A stretch of 64,000 bases of DNA from Acidimicrobiia bacterium (GCA_029863625.1 JAOTUY010000007.1:1-64000), one strand, 5' to 3'. Numbered from the stretch's first letter, positions 9,273 to 17,991 are shown. The notes: generated from the sequence alone by a model not told the origin. Program-made: numbers and translations.

Positions 9273-9641
9273 CTAATCGCTCCTGATCGCATTGAGGTAG
9301 TTATAGATCGTGATGCGGCTGACGCCCATCATGGCGGCAACGTCTTCAATCGCCTTCCTCAACTGGAAGGCTCCTCGCTCATCGAGCAGGCGGATCGCCG
9401 CTTGCTTTTGTCCTCGCGACAGGTCCATCAACTTCCCACCGAGGTCCTCCTCGATGCGGGCTACCAATCGATCAAGAGCGTAGGAAAGCGACTCCATGCG
9501 CACACCGCCGATTACTTCCCCCTCCCAGGAGATTGGTACGTCGCCTGCTTGCAGGTCGTCTGTTTCGACCTCCTCACCTCCGATCGCTTCCAACAACGGC
9601 CGGATGGCGGAAAAGAGCGGATGGCCGGTTGCGGTGGTCAC
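9273..9641 (-). CDS. Small HTH_22 (DauR/YheO C-terminal type) DNA-binding protein
   Basis: This is a probable local transcription regulator of 122 residues. The C-terminal 45 residues (from about 76) match the helix-turn-helix region found at the end of YheO/DauR proteins: a run beginning LDERGAFQLRKAIEDVA and then the recognition helix MGVSRITIYNYL. Ordinary YheO proteins carry a PAS-like sensor of about 120 residues first; here the N-terminal part is much shorter and I see no complete sensor domain. The start is the GTG at 9641, which overlaps the stop of the upstream thiamine-binding-fold gene by 4 bases (GTGA), so the two are translationally coupled and may form one ligand-sensing complex. 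Likely targets are the similar motifs at 9211 and 9956. Confidence 0.75.
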   Translation of the reverse strand: MTTATGHPLFSAIRPLLEAIGGEEVETDDLQAGDVPISWEGEVIGGVRMESLSYALDRLVARIEEDLGGKLMDLSRGQKQAAIRLLDERGAFQLRKAIEDVAAMMGVSRITIYNYLNAIRSD

Positions 9642-9877
9642 GATTCGTCCAGTTGGATCTGCAGGGAAACCCGGGACGCTCCCGCAAGATATGCGGTATC
9701 GAGCATGGCCTGCAACGCAGCTATCACCGCACCCGGATCGCCCTGAATCGACGTCCCAAAGGGGCCCATCTCAGGTTCGAAGCCAAGGACCCGCACCGCC
9801 TCAACGGCTGCGATGACATGTGGTCCCGGCGCGTCTTCCTCGAACGGTTCGATCATGAACTCCGCTCGACAGGACAC
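9638..9877 (-). CDS. Thiamine-binding-fold (MTH1187/YkoF type) small protein
   Basis: This 79-residue ferredoxin-like-fold protein contains the family's recognisable GPFGTSIQGD turn near residue 38 and an N-terminal strand (CRAEFMIEPF). Relatives bind thiamine or hydroxymethylpyrimidine-like ligands, usually as small homo-oligomers. I chose the GTG at 9877 because AAGGAG stands 6-7 bases upstream; an in-frame extension to 10120 is possible but has no family similarity. The gene is coupled by a 4-base overlap to the HTH gene. A ligand-sensing role for the importer/XDH region is inference. Confidence 0.7.
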   Translation of the reverse strand: MSCRAEFMIEPFEEDAPGPHVIAAVEAVRVLGFEPEMGPFGTSIQGDPGAVIAALQAMLDTAYLAGASRVSLQIQLDES

Positions 9878-9955
9878 CCCAATCTCCTTCGTCGGTTCCC
9901 AAGACTGTACCGTCGCCAACCTCCAGCTCGGCCGGCGGAGGCGTGCCATCATGTC

Positions 9956-9970
9956 TTGACAAATTGTTAA
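9956..9970 (+). promoter_or_regulatory. Candidate operator/-35 region of the XDH gene
   Basis: TTGACAAATTGTTAA is nearly palindromic (TTGACAA, one base, TTGTTAA) and starts with a consensus -35 hexamer. The XDH start codon is 87 bases downstream of its first T. It lies in the only intergenic gap between the small regulator pair (leftward) and the XDH gene (rightward). It resembles 9211-9226 and, more loosely, 24174-24188. Confidence 0.55.
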
Positions 9971-10042
9971 CCTAGTCTGAAGATAGCAGCGTCGGGCGAG
10001 AGCTGTACGGTTGCGGCCATTGGCTTGTTGAGAGGGCGTGGA

Positions 10043-12625
10043 ATGACACTGACGGCACCGGGAATCAGTTCCTTTGTTGTGAACGGCCAACCTGTGTCGG
10101 TTGCCGCTGATCACCCGCATCTGCTCGCCGCGCTGCGCGAAGAACTCGACGTCACCTCACCAAAGGACGGCTGTTCGCCGTCCGGCCAATGCGGTGCGTG
10201 CACGGTGCTCCTGGACGGCAAGGCGATCCAGAGCTGCCTGGTTACCCTCGAGAAAGCTGAAGGCAAGACGGTGACGACCCTCGAGGGCTTTGACCTCGAT
10301 GAACGGGAACGGCTGTCGACTGCATTTGCCGCAGCGGGGGCCCTGCAGTGCGGCTTTTGTACGCCCGGCATCCTGGTTCGCACCAAAGCCCTGCTCGATC
10401 AAAAGGGAAGCGACCTCACTATGGAAACCATGGCAGGTCGGCTGGGCGCCCACCTGTGTCGATGCACGGGTTACACCAAGATCTTCGAAGCAATAGAGAT
10501 GCTGCGCGACGATGCGATTCCGGAACTCGAACCACTCGGCGGGCTCGGGTCGCGCGGCACGAAGTACGAAGCAATCAGTCTGGCGCTCGGCGATCGCGGC
10601 TATGTCGATGACATGAGGGTCGATGGGATGCTGCACGCGGCGCTTCGGTTGGCCGATCACGCCCGGGCCGATATTGTCAAGATCAATACCGCCCCGGCTC
10701 TGGCCTTGGACGGTGTTGTCGCTGTGTACACCGGAGCAGATGTGCCGGGCGACCTCAAGACCGGGATCATTCACCGGGACTGGCCGGTATTCATACCGGA
10801 GGGCGGGCGCACCTCGTATCTCGGCGATGTAATAGCCGTCGTGGTCGCTGACACCGTTGCCCTGGCGAGGGCCGCGGCCGAGAAGGTTGAGATCGAATAC
10901 ACGGTCCACTCTCCGTTCGTGGATCCCGATTCGGCACTGGTATCGGAAGAAGACGCGGTGTGGGGTCTGGACGGCAACGTCCTGTCGCGCTCTGTCTACG
11001 CCAGGGGTGATGTGGACGTCGCCTTGGCCGAATCGGCCTACACCGTTCAGGAGACTTTCTTCACCCCGCGGGTCGAGCACGCTTTTCTCGAACCCGAATC
11101 GACTCTGGCCGTACCGCAGGAAGACGGACCTCTGATGGTGTATTCAGGCGGTCAGGGGGTGTGGGACGACCGCAATCAGATCGCCGAGGTGTTGGCCATC
11201 TCCAACGACGACGTGGTGGTCGAGCTGGTGTCCAATGGAGGTGCCTTTGGTGGAAAGGAGGACATGTCCAACCAGGCTCAGACGGCCCTCGCCGCCTACC
11301 TCTTGAGTAGGCCGGTCAAGTGCACCTTGACTCGTGAGCAGTCTCTCCTGTTGCACGCTAAGCGGCACCCTATCCGTATCGAGGCGACGGCCGGTTGTGA
11401 TGCCGACGGCAAGCTCACGGCGCTGCGGGCGCGGATGGTGGGCGACAGCGGCCCCTACGCCTCGGTGGGGATGAAGGTGCTGGAACGGGCGGCCGGCCAC
11501 GCCAGCGGCCCCTATGTTTTCCCCACCATCGACGTCGAGGCGATTGCAGTCCGCACCAACAACCCGGTGTGTGGCGCCTTCCGCGGGTTCGGGGCAAACC
11601 AGGCTCAGTTCGCCACCGAAGGTCTGCTGGATCGTCTGGCCGAACAGGTGGGGATCAGTAGCTGGGAGATGCGGTCCCGCAACGTGGTGGGGCCGGGAGA
11701 TGTGTGGGGCCCCGGACAGATCATGGACGATGGCAGCCGGGGAGCACGCCTGTGTCTCGATGCGATCAAAGACGCCTACGACGTGGCCCGGGCGGCAGGC
11801 AAGGCGATCGGACTCGGGATGGGGATCAAGAACTCCGGTCTCGGCAACGGTTTCAAAGAGGTCTCCGGTGCCGTGGTTCGTTTCGAGGAGGACGGGACCG
11901 TTGAGGTTCGTCACTGCTGGACCGAGATGGGCCAGGGCGTGCATACAGTGGCTTTACAGGTAGCCGTCGAAGAACTAGGGATCGCACCCGAGCGGGTGCG
12001 GGTCGTGGTCGACACCACCCGCGAGCTTGGAGCCGGTCAGACCACCGGCTCACGCGGCACGCTGATGGGGGCCGGCGGCGTCAAGGCTGCCTGTCGGGTT
12101 GCGCTGGAGAATGATTGCCGCCCCGGGGTCGACTACTACGGCGAATACCGGGTTGATTGGACCAACTCCCTCGAGGAGGGGGTGGACAACCCGATCATCC
12201 ATTCGACCTTCGGGTATGCGGCCCAGTTGGTCATTGCCGATCCTGAGACGGGTGACATCGAGAAAGTTGTTGCCGTGCACGATGTGGGTCGGGTGGTCCA
12301 CCCGACCTTGTGCGAAGGACAGGTGCAGGGCGCGGTTCACATGGGGCTCGGTTACGCCCTCTCCGAGGACTTCCCAACCGATGGTTCCGGAATGCCGACC
12401 AACATGACCTTGCGGAGCCTGGGCATCCTGCGCGCCAAAGACATACCCGAGATCGAGGTACACCTGGTTGAGGCACCGCAACCCGGCGCCCCCTACGGGA
12501 TCAAAGGGGTCGGCGAGATCGGCCTGGTCCCCACCGCCGGGGCTGTCGCGGCCGCCTTCCACGAGGTGGACGGCAAGTGGCGCAACCGCTTGCCGATGGG
12601 CATCCACCAACCGATCAAAAAATGA
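10043..12625 (+). CDS. Xanthine dehydrogenase-type molybdenum hydroxylase, 2Fe-2S plus Mo domains (XdhD / Se-dependent XDH type)
   Basis: It probably hydroxylates a purine (hypoxanthine, xanthine or a derivative) at a molybdopterin centre. The 860 residues have two parts. The first is an N-terminal [2Fe-2S] module: first cluster Cys44, 50, 53, 65 and second cluster in CGFCTPG and HLCRCTGY, to about residue 150. The second is the large Mo-binding subunit, with AFGGKED, the AFRGFGANQ loop and the catalytic Glu region KGVGEIGL near the C-terminus. There is no FAD domain and no separate FAD subunit nearby, the arrangement of E. coli XdhD and selenium-dependent XDHs. The downstream YgfK-like protein is a plausible redox partner (inference). 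I chose the ATG at 10043, after GAGAGGG. No in-frame TGA is present. Confidence 0.88.
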   Translation: MTLTAPGISSFVVNGQPVSVAADHPHLLAALREELDVTSPKDGCSPSGQCGACTVLLDGKAIQSCLVTLEKAEGKTVTTLEGFDLDERERLSTAFAAAGALQCGFCTPGILVRTKALLDQKGSDLTMETMAGRLGAHLCRCTGYTKIFEAIEMLRDDAIPELEPLGGLGSRGTKYEAISLALGDRGYVDDMRVDGMLHAALRLADHARADIVKINTAPALALDGVVAVYTGADVPGDLKTGIIHRDWPVFIPEGGRTSYLGDVIAVVVADTVALARAAAEKVEIEYTVHSPFVDPDSALVSEEDAVWGLDGNVLSRSVYARGDVDVALAESAYTVQETFFTPRVEHAFLEPESTLAVPQEDGPLMVYSGGQGVWDDRNQIAEVLAISNDDVVVELVSNGGAFGGKEDMSNQAQTALAAYLLSRPVKCTLTREQSLLLHAKRHPIRIEATAGCDADGKLTALRARMVGDSGPYASVGMKVLERAAGHASGPYVFPTIDVEAIAVRTNNPVCGAFRGFGANQAQFATEGLLDRLAEQVGISSWEMRSRNVVGPGDVWGPGQIMDDGSRGARLCLDAIKDAYDVARAAGKAIGLGMGIKNSGLGNGFKEVSGAVVRFEEDGTVEVRHCWTEMGQGVHTVALQVAVEELGIAPERVRVVVDTTRELGAGQTTGSRGTLMGAGGVKAACRVALENDCRPGVDYYGEYRVDWTNSLEEGVDNPIIHSTFGYAAQLVIADPETGDIEKVVAVHDVGRVVHPTLCEGQVQGAVHMGLGYALSEDFPTDGSGMPTNMTLRSLGILRAKDIPEIEVHLVEAPQPGAPYGIKGVGEIGLVPTAGAVAAAFHEVDGKWRNRLPMGIHQPIKK

Positions 12626-12626
12626 G

Positions 12627-12675
12627 GTTTTGGCGCCTAACTTGCCTGCTCCGTGAGCAACATAAGCGCCAAAAC
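12627..12675 (+). terminator. 10-bp inverted repeat between xdh and ssnA
   Basis: GTTTTGGCGC at 12627-12636 pairs perfectly with GCGCCAAAAC at 12666-12675. The 29-base loop contains a small second hairpin (GCTC, CGT, GAGC at 12648-12658). It begins right after the xdh stop codon and ends about 55 bases before ssnA. It could be an attenuator, processing site or partial terminator that lowers ssnA/ygfK relative to xdh. There is no terminal T run. Confidence 0.55.
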
Positions 12676-12729
12676 AGTGTTGGGGGACTCGGGGTAGGTT
12701 GAAGTAGCTAGACCAATCGGGAGGAGAAT

Positions 12730-13752
12730 ATGTCTGCCACGACTCCGGGCCTGGTGTGCGCCCACCATCACCTGTACTCAGCGCTGGCGCGCGGCATGCC
12801 TCCGCCCCCCAAGACCCCAACCAGTTTCCAGGAGGTTCTCGAGCAGATCTGGTGGCGGTTAGACACTGCGCTCGACCTGGACATGATCCGGTGGTCGGCC
12901 ATGCTCGGGGCCGTAGAGGCTCTCGAGTCGGGTACGACCGCCATCGTCGATCACCATGAATCACCCAATGCCATCGAGGGAAGCCTTAGTGTCATCGCTG
13001 AGGCCTGCGCCGAGGTCGGAGTGCGGGTGCTGCCCGCCTACGGGATCACCGATCGGCACGGTGCCGACGGCGCCCACCGCGGCCTCGAGGAGAACGAGCG
13101 CTTTGTCAAGGAGGGCAACAAGGCGCTGGTTGGGATCCATGCCGCCTTCACCTGCACGGATGATTCTCTCGAAGCGGCGGCCTCCCTCGCTGAGGAGCTC
13201 GGGGTGGGGGTTCATATCCACGTTGCCGAAGGGATCGGCGATATGGACGCGCCCGAGCGTCTCGACGGGTTGACCCGTGACAACTGGCTGCTCAGCCACT
13301 GCGTGCACCTGCCGACCGATCACACCTTGCGCGGAACGATCCTCCACAACCCCCGCTCGAATCTGAACAACGCGGTCGGCTATGCAAACCCGGCCCGGTT
13401 CACCAACCCGATCGCCCTGGGAACCGACGGAATCGGCGCCAACGTGATCGAGTCCTTCCGCCTGGCCTACGTGATGCAGCGCAGCGTCGATATCACGTGC
13501 GGACCGGATAAGGCCTGGTCGTGGCTGGAGACGGGTTGGGATCTGATGCCGGAAGCTCGCAAGGATGAAGTCACCTGGTCGTACGACCCGATGGACCCCT
13601 GGCATCTGGCTTTTACCCCCGGCGTTCGTCCCCTGGAAGTAAAGGTGGACGGCCAAGTGGTGTTCACCGACGGTCGAACCACCCGGGTCGACGCCACCGA
13701 AGTCCGGGCCAAGGCCGCCGAGCAGGCCGCCCGTCTCCACGCCCGTCTATGA
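12730..13752 (+). CDS. ssnA: SsnA-like amidohydrolase, short at the N-terminus
   Basis: This is a metal-dependent amidohydrolase of the SsnA/guanine-deaminase/ATZ group. SsnA homologues lie in purine-degradation clusters. Visible metal-site motifs are the HxH in CAHHHLYS (residues 10-17), a His in VGIHAAFT near 138, a His in LSHCVHL and the Asp in LGTDGIGAN. The protein has 340 residues against about 440 in E. coli SsnA, and begins almost at the HxH strand, so the usual N-terminal beta-sandwich part of about 55 residues is absent. The start is well supported: GGGAGGAG lies just before the ATG. It follows xdh and precedes ygfK in one direction. Confidence 0.82.
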   Translation: MSATTPGLVCAHHHLYSALARGMPPPPKTPTSFQEVLEQIWWRLDTALDLDMIRWSAMLGAVEALESGTTAIVDHHESPNAIEGSLSVIAEACAEVGVRVLPAYGITDRHGADGAHRGLEENERFVKEGNKALVGIHAAFTCTDDSLEAAASLAEELGVGVHIHVAEGIGDMDAPERLDGLTRDNWLLSHCVHLPTDHTLRGTILHNPRSNLNNAVGYANPARFTNPIALGTDGIGANVIESFRLAYVMQRSVDITCGPDKAWSWLETGWDLMPEARKDEVTWSYDPMDPWHLAFTPGVRPLEVKVDGQVVFTDGRTTRVDATEVRAKAAEQAARLHARL

Positions 13753-13797
13753 GGACCTGACACCGAAGAGAACGTACTACGACACAGGAGCGAGGAC

Positions 13798-16700
13798 ATG
13801 TCCGATCGATTCCACCCGATCTCCATGGATCAGTTGACCGACTGGGTCTTCGACGAACTGGAGCAGAAGGACTCGCTGTTTGGCGTTCCCCGCTCGGCCT
13901 TCTTTGTGCCGAGGGAGACCGATCGGTTCCGTTTGCAGAAGTACGGTCAATTGCTCGAGACGCCCTTCGGCGTGGCGGCCGGTCCTCACACTCAGATGGC
14001 ACAAAACATCATCGTCTCTTGGCTGGTCGGTGCTCGTTTCATCGAATTGAAGACCGTGCAGACCCTCGACGAGCTGGACGTCAACAAACCGTGCATCGAC
14101 CTCGAAGACGAGGGCTATAACGTCGAATGGTCCCAGGAGCTGAAGGTCTATGAGTCGTTTGATGAGTACCTGCGCGCCTGGATACTCATCTACTCCCTCC
14201 ACCACAAGTTCGGGTTTCCCGGCGACCGGCCCGGGATGATTTTCAACATGAGTGTCGGCTACAACCTGGAGGGGATCCTCAGGCCCAACGTGCAGTGGTA
14301 CCTCGACACGATGCTGGACGCTTCCGAGTACCTGCCCGCCTATGTCGAGATCGTCGCTCGACGCTATCCCGAGGTGCGTGACCTCGACATCCCGACGCTG
14401 ATCTCAGACACGATCACCCTGTCGACCATGCACGGATGTCCGCCCGACGAAATCGAGCGGATCACGCATTACCTCCTGGAAGAGCGGAAGTTACACACGT
14501 CGGTGAAGTGCAACCCCACTCTGCTGGGCGCCGAGCGTGTCCGGAAGATCATCAACGAAGACCTGGCTTTCGTTGACGTTCCGATCCCCGACGAGGCGTT
14601 CGGACACGACCTCAAGTACGTCGATGCCGTCCCCATGTTCCACAACCTGCGCAGGATCGCTGCCGAGCAGAACCGGACGTTTGGTCTCAAACTGTCCAAT
14701 ACGCTCGAGGTCGATAACTGGCGGACGGTCTTCGACCGGGACGAGATGATGTACTTGTCGGGCCGGGCCCTCCATCCCGTCACCACCAATCTTGCCTCCA
14801 AGATCAGCGAGGAGTTCCGCGGTGACCTCATGATCTCCTTCGCCGGGGGAGCGGATTGCTTCAACGTTGGCGACCTCCTGGCAGGCGGAATGAGGACTGT
14901 GACGGTGTGTTCCGACCTACTCAAGACCGGCGGTTATCTGCGAATGCTGCAGTACATGGAGAACCTGGATCTCGCCATGGACGAGGTGGGAGCGGTCGAT
15001 TTGACCGATTTCATCGCCCGAACCGCGATTTCTCGGGAGGGATTTGAAGAGTTCGTGCCCCTCCTCCGGTGGTCGGCACTGACCGACAGTGGGTTGGCGC
15101 TCGACACCGATGAATGCTCAGCACTGGCGGAAAGCCTGGTCGATACCGACGGGCCGGTAGCCGACGGGGTCGCGGCGTGGGCAAGCGCGCACGGCTTCGA
15201 CCAGGGCCGCACTGAAGAGTTGGTCGATCTGGTGGTCAAGGTTTTGGCCCGGCTCAACTTGCGCCACTACGCAGAGAAGGTCCGCACCGATTGGCGCTAC
15301 GAGAAGGAATCCTTCCGTATGGACCGGTCCAAAACGCCGCGCAAGCTGGGCTTGTTCGACTGTATCGAAGCTCCCTGTCTCGATGAGTGCCCCGTCGACC
15401 AGAAGGTCCCGCAGTACATGAACGCGGTCAGGAACGGGGACTTTTTGGAAGCCGTCAAGCTCACGAGGGAGGACAATCCTCTGCCGTCCATCCTCGGGCA
15501 GGTGTGTGACCACCTTTGCGAGAACACCTGCATTCGCACGCACCTCGATCAGCCGCTGGCCATCCGGCACATGAAGAAGTTCATCATGGGACAGGAAGAG
15601 CAACCCGTGATGTTCCGGAAGAGGCCCGGATCCGGACCAAAGGTCGCCGTCATCGGCGCCGGACCGGCCGGGTTGTCGGCCGCTCAGGCGCTCGGCTACG
15701 CGGGATTCGCGGTGACGATCTACGAAGCGCATCCCTATGCCGGGGGCATGGTGGGTGGGGCGATTCCCGCCTATCGGTTGCCGCAAGCCCAGATCGATCA
15801 AGACATGGCCATCCTGGAGGAGCTGGGCGTGGAGATCTGCTACGGCCAGAGCGCCGGTGTTGATTTCACCCTCGCCGGGCTGCGCACTGATGGGTTCCAG
15901 TCGATCTTCGTTGCGGTCGGAGCACAGCTCGCCAAACGCCTCAACCTCGAGGGCGAGGATGCGGACGGCATCATGGATGCGCTTCTGTTCTTGCGCAGTG
16001 TGCGGGAAGAACAACCGGTGCCGATCGGCGCCCGGGTGGGAGTCATCGGCGCGGGCGACACTGCTATGGATGCGGTTCGCTCTGCCCTCCGGGTGGGAGC
16101 GTCCGAGGCCTCACTTATCTACCGGCGCACGATCGACCAGATGCCGGCCGATCCCGAAGAGATCCACGCCTGCAAGGACGAGGGAATCGGAATCATCGAA
16201 CTCGCCGCACCCCACGCCCTCCATATTGAGGACGGCAAGCTGGCCGGACTGATCTGCACCAAGACCGAGTACCAGGGCGACCGGGACGCATCGGGTCGCA
16301 AGATCCCTCATGACGTCCCGGGCTCGGAGTTCGAGATACCCCTCGATACGCTCATCCTGGCCATCAGTCAGCACTCAGTCTTGGACTTCTTCGGTGACGA
16401 GCCCCCCGCCCTGACCACGCGCGGCTATATCGAGGTTGATCCGTTTACGTTCGAGTCGTCGATTCCCGGCGTTTACGCCGGCGGGGACGTGGCGGCCGGT
16501 GGTCCGTCTTCGATCGTCAAGGCGGCGGCCGATGGCAAGGCAGTGGCGGCCGCCATCATTGCTGCCCTTGGCGAAGCACCGTCGATGCTCGAAGATCAAC
16601 CGGTGCACGTGGATCTTCATGAGATGACGGTCAGACGGGCCCGCCGCGAGTACCGGGTTCCGATCGAGTTCTCGCCGCTCGATCAGCGAGGTGGTTTTGA

Positions 16701-17364
16701 CGAGACGGTGTTGGGTTACACGGCCGAGCAGGCCATCGCCGAGGCGAGCCGCTGTCTGGATTGTCATGAGATCTGCAGTCTCTGCGTCGGGGTCTGCCCC
16801 AACATGGCATTGATGACCTACGAGATGGAACCCTTCGCGGCGGCCCTACCGGCTTTGACGGTTGACGGAGCCGCGGTGGTGGCCGGTGAGAAGCATGCGT
16901 ATCGGGCCGCCCAGAACCTGCAGATAGCGGTGCTGACCGATTTCTGCAACGAGTGCGGCAACTGCACGACCGCCTGCCCGACGTCCGGTGATCCATACAA
17001 GGACAAACCGCGCCTCTACCTCGATCGAGCCGATTTTGAGGCAGAAAAGGACAATGCCTTCATGGTGTTCACCGACGGCTCTGTGGAGGGTCGATGGAAC
17101 GGGGAGACCCACCGGCTATCCGTGAACGGCGCCGTCGAGTACTGGTCGCCATCGTTCTCCGCCCGTCTCGATCTCGAGACTTTCGGGCTACTCGAGGCGA
17201 CTGCAGGTGCCGGCACCGTCGAGGGCCAGTCGCTGTCGCTGGCACCGGCGGCGGACATGTTCGTGTTGTTGCAGGGCCTGCGAGGTTCTATGGCTCACCT
17301 GCCGGCTATGAGCGGCGACACTGCATCTGGTGCGAGGATTGGAAACCCCGGCTACGAGGAGTAG
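13798..17364 (+). CDS. ygfK: YgfK-like multidomain iron-sulfur flavoprotein (putative selenate reductase subunit family)
   Basis: This 1188-residue protein is named after E. coli YgfK (about 1030 residues), which despite its label belongs to purine-degradation clusters. The N-terminal half (to about residue 510) is a TIM-barrel-like region related to dihydropyrimidine dehydrogenase/dihydroorotate oxidases (GVAAGPHTQMA, STMHGCPPDEI, FAGGADCFN). At 521-600 comes a GltD-type cysteine-rich iron-sulfur domain. Then follow an FAD site VAVIGAGPAGLSAAQAL (about 617) and an NAD(P) site VGVIGAGDTAMDA (about 751). The C-terminal part has two ferredoxin-like clusters, at about 986 (CLDCHEICSLC, CP) and 1049 (CNECGNCTTACP). 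It could pass electrons between NAD(P)H and the FAD-less XDH or reduce a purine-ring product (inference). Confidence 0.85.
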   Translation: MSDRFHPISMDQLTDWVFDELEQKDSLFGVPRSAFFVPRETDRFRLQKYGQLLETPFGVAAGPHTQMAQNIIVSWLVGARFIELKTVQTLDELDVNKPCIDLEDEGYNVEWSQELKVYESFDEYLRAWILIYSLHHKFGFPGDRPGMIFNMSVGYNLEGILRPNVQWYLDTMLDASEYLPAYVEIVARRYPEVRDLDIPTLISDTITLSTMHGCPPDEIERITHYLLEERKLHTSVKCNPTLLGAERVRKIINEDLAFVDVPIPDEAFGHDLKYVDAVPMFHNLRRIAAEQNRTFGLKLSNTLEVDNWRTVFDRDEMMYLSGRALHPVTTNLASKISEEFRGDLMISFAGGADCFNVGDLLAGGMRTVTVCSDLLKTGGYLRMLQYMENLDLAMDEVGAVDLTDFIARTAISREGFEEFVPLLRWSALTDSGLALDTDECSALAESLVDTDGPVADGVAAWASAHGFDQGRTEELVDLVVKVLARLNLRHYAEKVRTDWRYEKESFRMDRSKTPRKLGLFDCIEAPCLDECPVDQKVPQYMNAVRNGDFLEAVKLTREDNPLPSILGQVCDHLCENTCIRTHLDQPLAIRHMKKFIMGQEEQPVMFRKRPGSGPKVAVIGAGPAGLSAAQALGYAGFAVTIYEAHPYAGGMVGGAIPAYRLPQAQIDQDMAILEELGVEICYGQSAGVDFTLAGLRTDGFQSIFVAVGAQLAKRLNLEGEDADGIMDALLFLRSVREEQPVPIGARVGVIGAGDTAMDAVRSALRVGASEASLIYRRTIDQMPADPEEIHACKDEGIGIIELAAPHALHIEDGKLAGLICTKTEYQGDRDASGRKIPHDVPGSEFEIPLDTLILAISQHSVLDFFGDEPPALTTRGYIEVDPFTFESSIPGVYAGGDVAAGGPSSIVKAAADGKAVAAAIIAALGEAPSMLEDQPVHVDLHEMTVRRARREYRVPIEFSPLDQRGGFDETVLGYTAEQAIAEASRCLDCHEICSLCVGVCPNMALMTYEMEPFAAALPALTVDGAAVVAGEKHAYRAAQNLQIAVLTDFCNECGNCTTACPTSGDPYKDKPRLYLDRADFEAEKDNAFMVFTDGSVEGRWNGETHRLSVNGAVEYWSPSFSARLDLETFGLLEATAGAGTVEGQSLSLAPAADMFVLLQGLRGSMAHLPAMSGDTASGARIGNPGYEE

Positions 17365-17437
17365 CGTCGTTATCCCCTCCCCCCGGCGGCGAGCGCCTTG
17401 CTCGTCGTCCTCCTTCGGCGGGAGCCGGGGGAGGTGA

Positions 17438-17458
17438 TTCTCGCCGGGCAGGCGAGAA
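17438..17458 (+). terminator. 8-bp hairpin in the convergent gap after ygfK
   Basis: TTCTCGCC and GGCGAGAA are perfectly complementary around a 5-base loop (GGGCA). The hairpin lies between the ends of ygfK (rightward) and the unknown leftward gene, so it could stop transcription from either side. It sits inside a C/G-rich repeat-like region (17370-17510). Confidence 0.5.
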
Positions 17459-17527
17459 ACGGAGGGGGAAATGGCTGATGATCGAGTCTGATTCCCCCTC
17501 CGGCTCGGCTCTCTTGAACCGACCCAC

Positions 17528-17546
17528 CCCCCACGGGCCGTGGGGG
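17528..17546 (+). terminator. GC-rich hairpin before the end of the leftward operon
   Basis: CCCCCAC (17528-17534) pairs with GTGGGGG (17540-17546) around GGGCC. It stands 40 bases beyond the stop codon of the gene at 17587-17979 and is the second strong hairpin in this convergent gap. Confidence 0.45.
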
Positions 17547-17586
17547 AGACCGTAAGGAGGCTCCGGGCCCGGCCGGCGCCGACGAG

Positions 17587-17979
17587 CTACGTGCGCGGCT
17601 CGCCGAGGATCCCCACTGCCACCTTCAGCATGTCGGCAGGATCCACAAACTGAACGACATCGGGCACATCCCCGAACAAACCTCTGGCCTTCTCCTGCAG
17701 TTCCAAGGGAACCTCGAGTAGCAACGGCACGCCGTAGATCCGGCAGGTGTGGAAGATTTCTTGGTATGTCGTGTAGTTGGGGTCGCCGTTGTCCGGGGCG
17801 AAGACCTTGTGGACGTAACCGATGAGAAGATCGGGCTTGTTCTCCTGATTGATCAACTGAACGTGCCGGCCGTGGTTGTCATAGCCGTTCGATACCGGGA
17901 TGGTGTCATATCCCCCGCAGACCAGGGCGGTCAGTAGCGTCGAGTCGGTCCCTTCGAAGTAGCCAATGTCTTTGCGCAT
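17587..17979 (-). CDS. Unknown 130-residue protein, last gene of the carbamoyltransferase-gdhA operon
   Basis: I do not recognise this family. The 130 residues are soluble, with alternating hydrophobic strands and helices (LLTALVCGGYDTIPVSNGYD; PDLLIGYVHKVFAP; CRIYGVPLLLEVP) that suggest a small alpha/beta Rossmann-like or glutaredoxin/B12-binding-like fold. There are only two Cys and no obvious catalytic signature. The ATG at 17979 is 12 bases after the gdhA stop, so it is co-transcribed with glutamate dehydrogenase, the two PLP enzymes, carbamate kinase and a carbamoyltransferase. A pathway accessory role is inferred only from position. Confidence 0.7.
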   Translation of the reverse strand: MRKDIGYFEGTDSTLLTALVCGGYDTIPVSNGYDNHGRHVQLINQENKPDLLIGYVHKVFAPDNGDPNYTTYQEIFHTCRIYGVPLLLEVPLELQEKARGLFGDVPDVVQFVDPADMLKVAVGILGEPRT

Positions 17980-17991
17980 GACGCCTCCTGA

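Noticed and set aside
10043..12625. Selenocysteine codon in the XDH gene
   Set aside because: There is no in-frame TGA; selenium in this enzyme class is a labile cofactor, not selenocysteine.
12050..12964. Antisense open frame of about 300 codons over the xdh end and ssnA start
   Set aside because: It has no domain similarity and crosses a hairpin and intergenic gap; it is a shadow frame.
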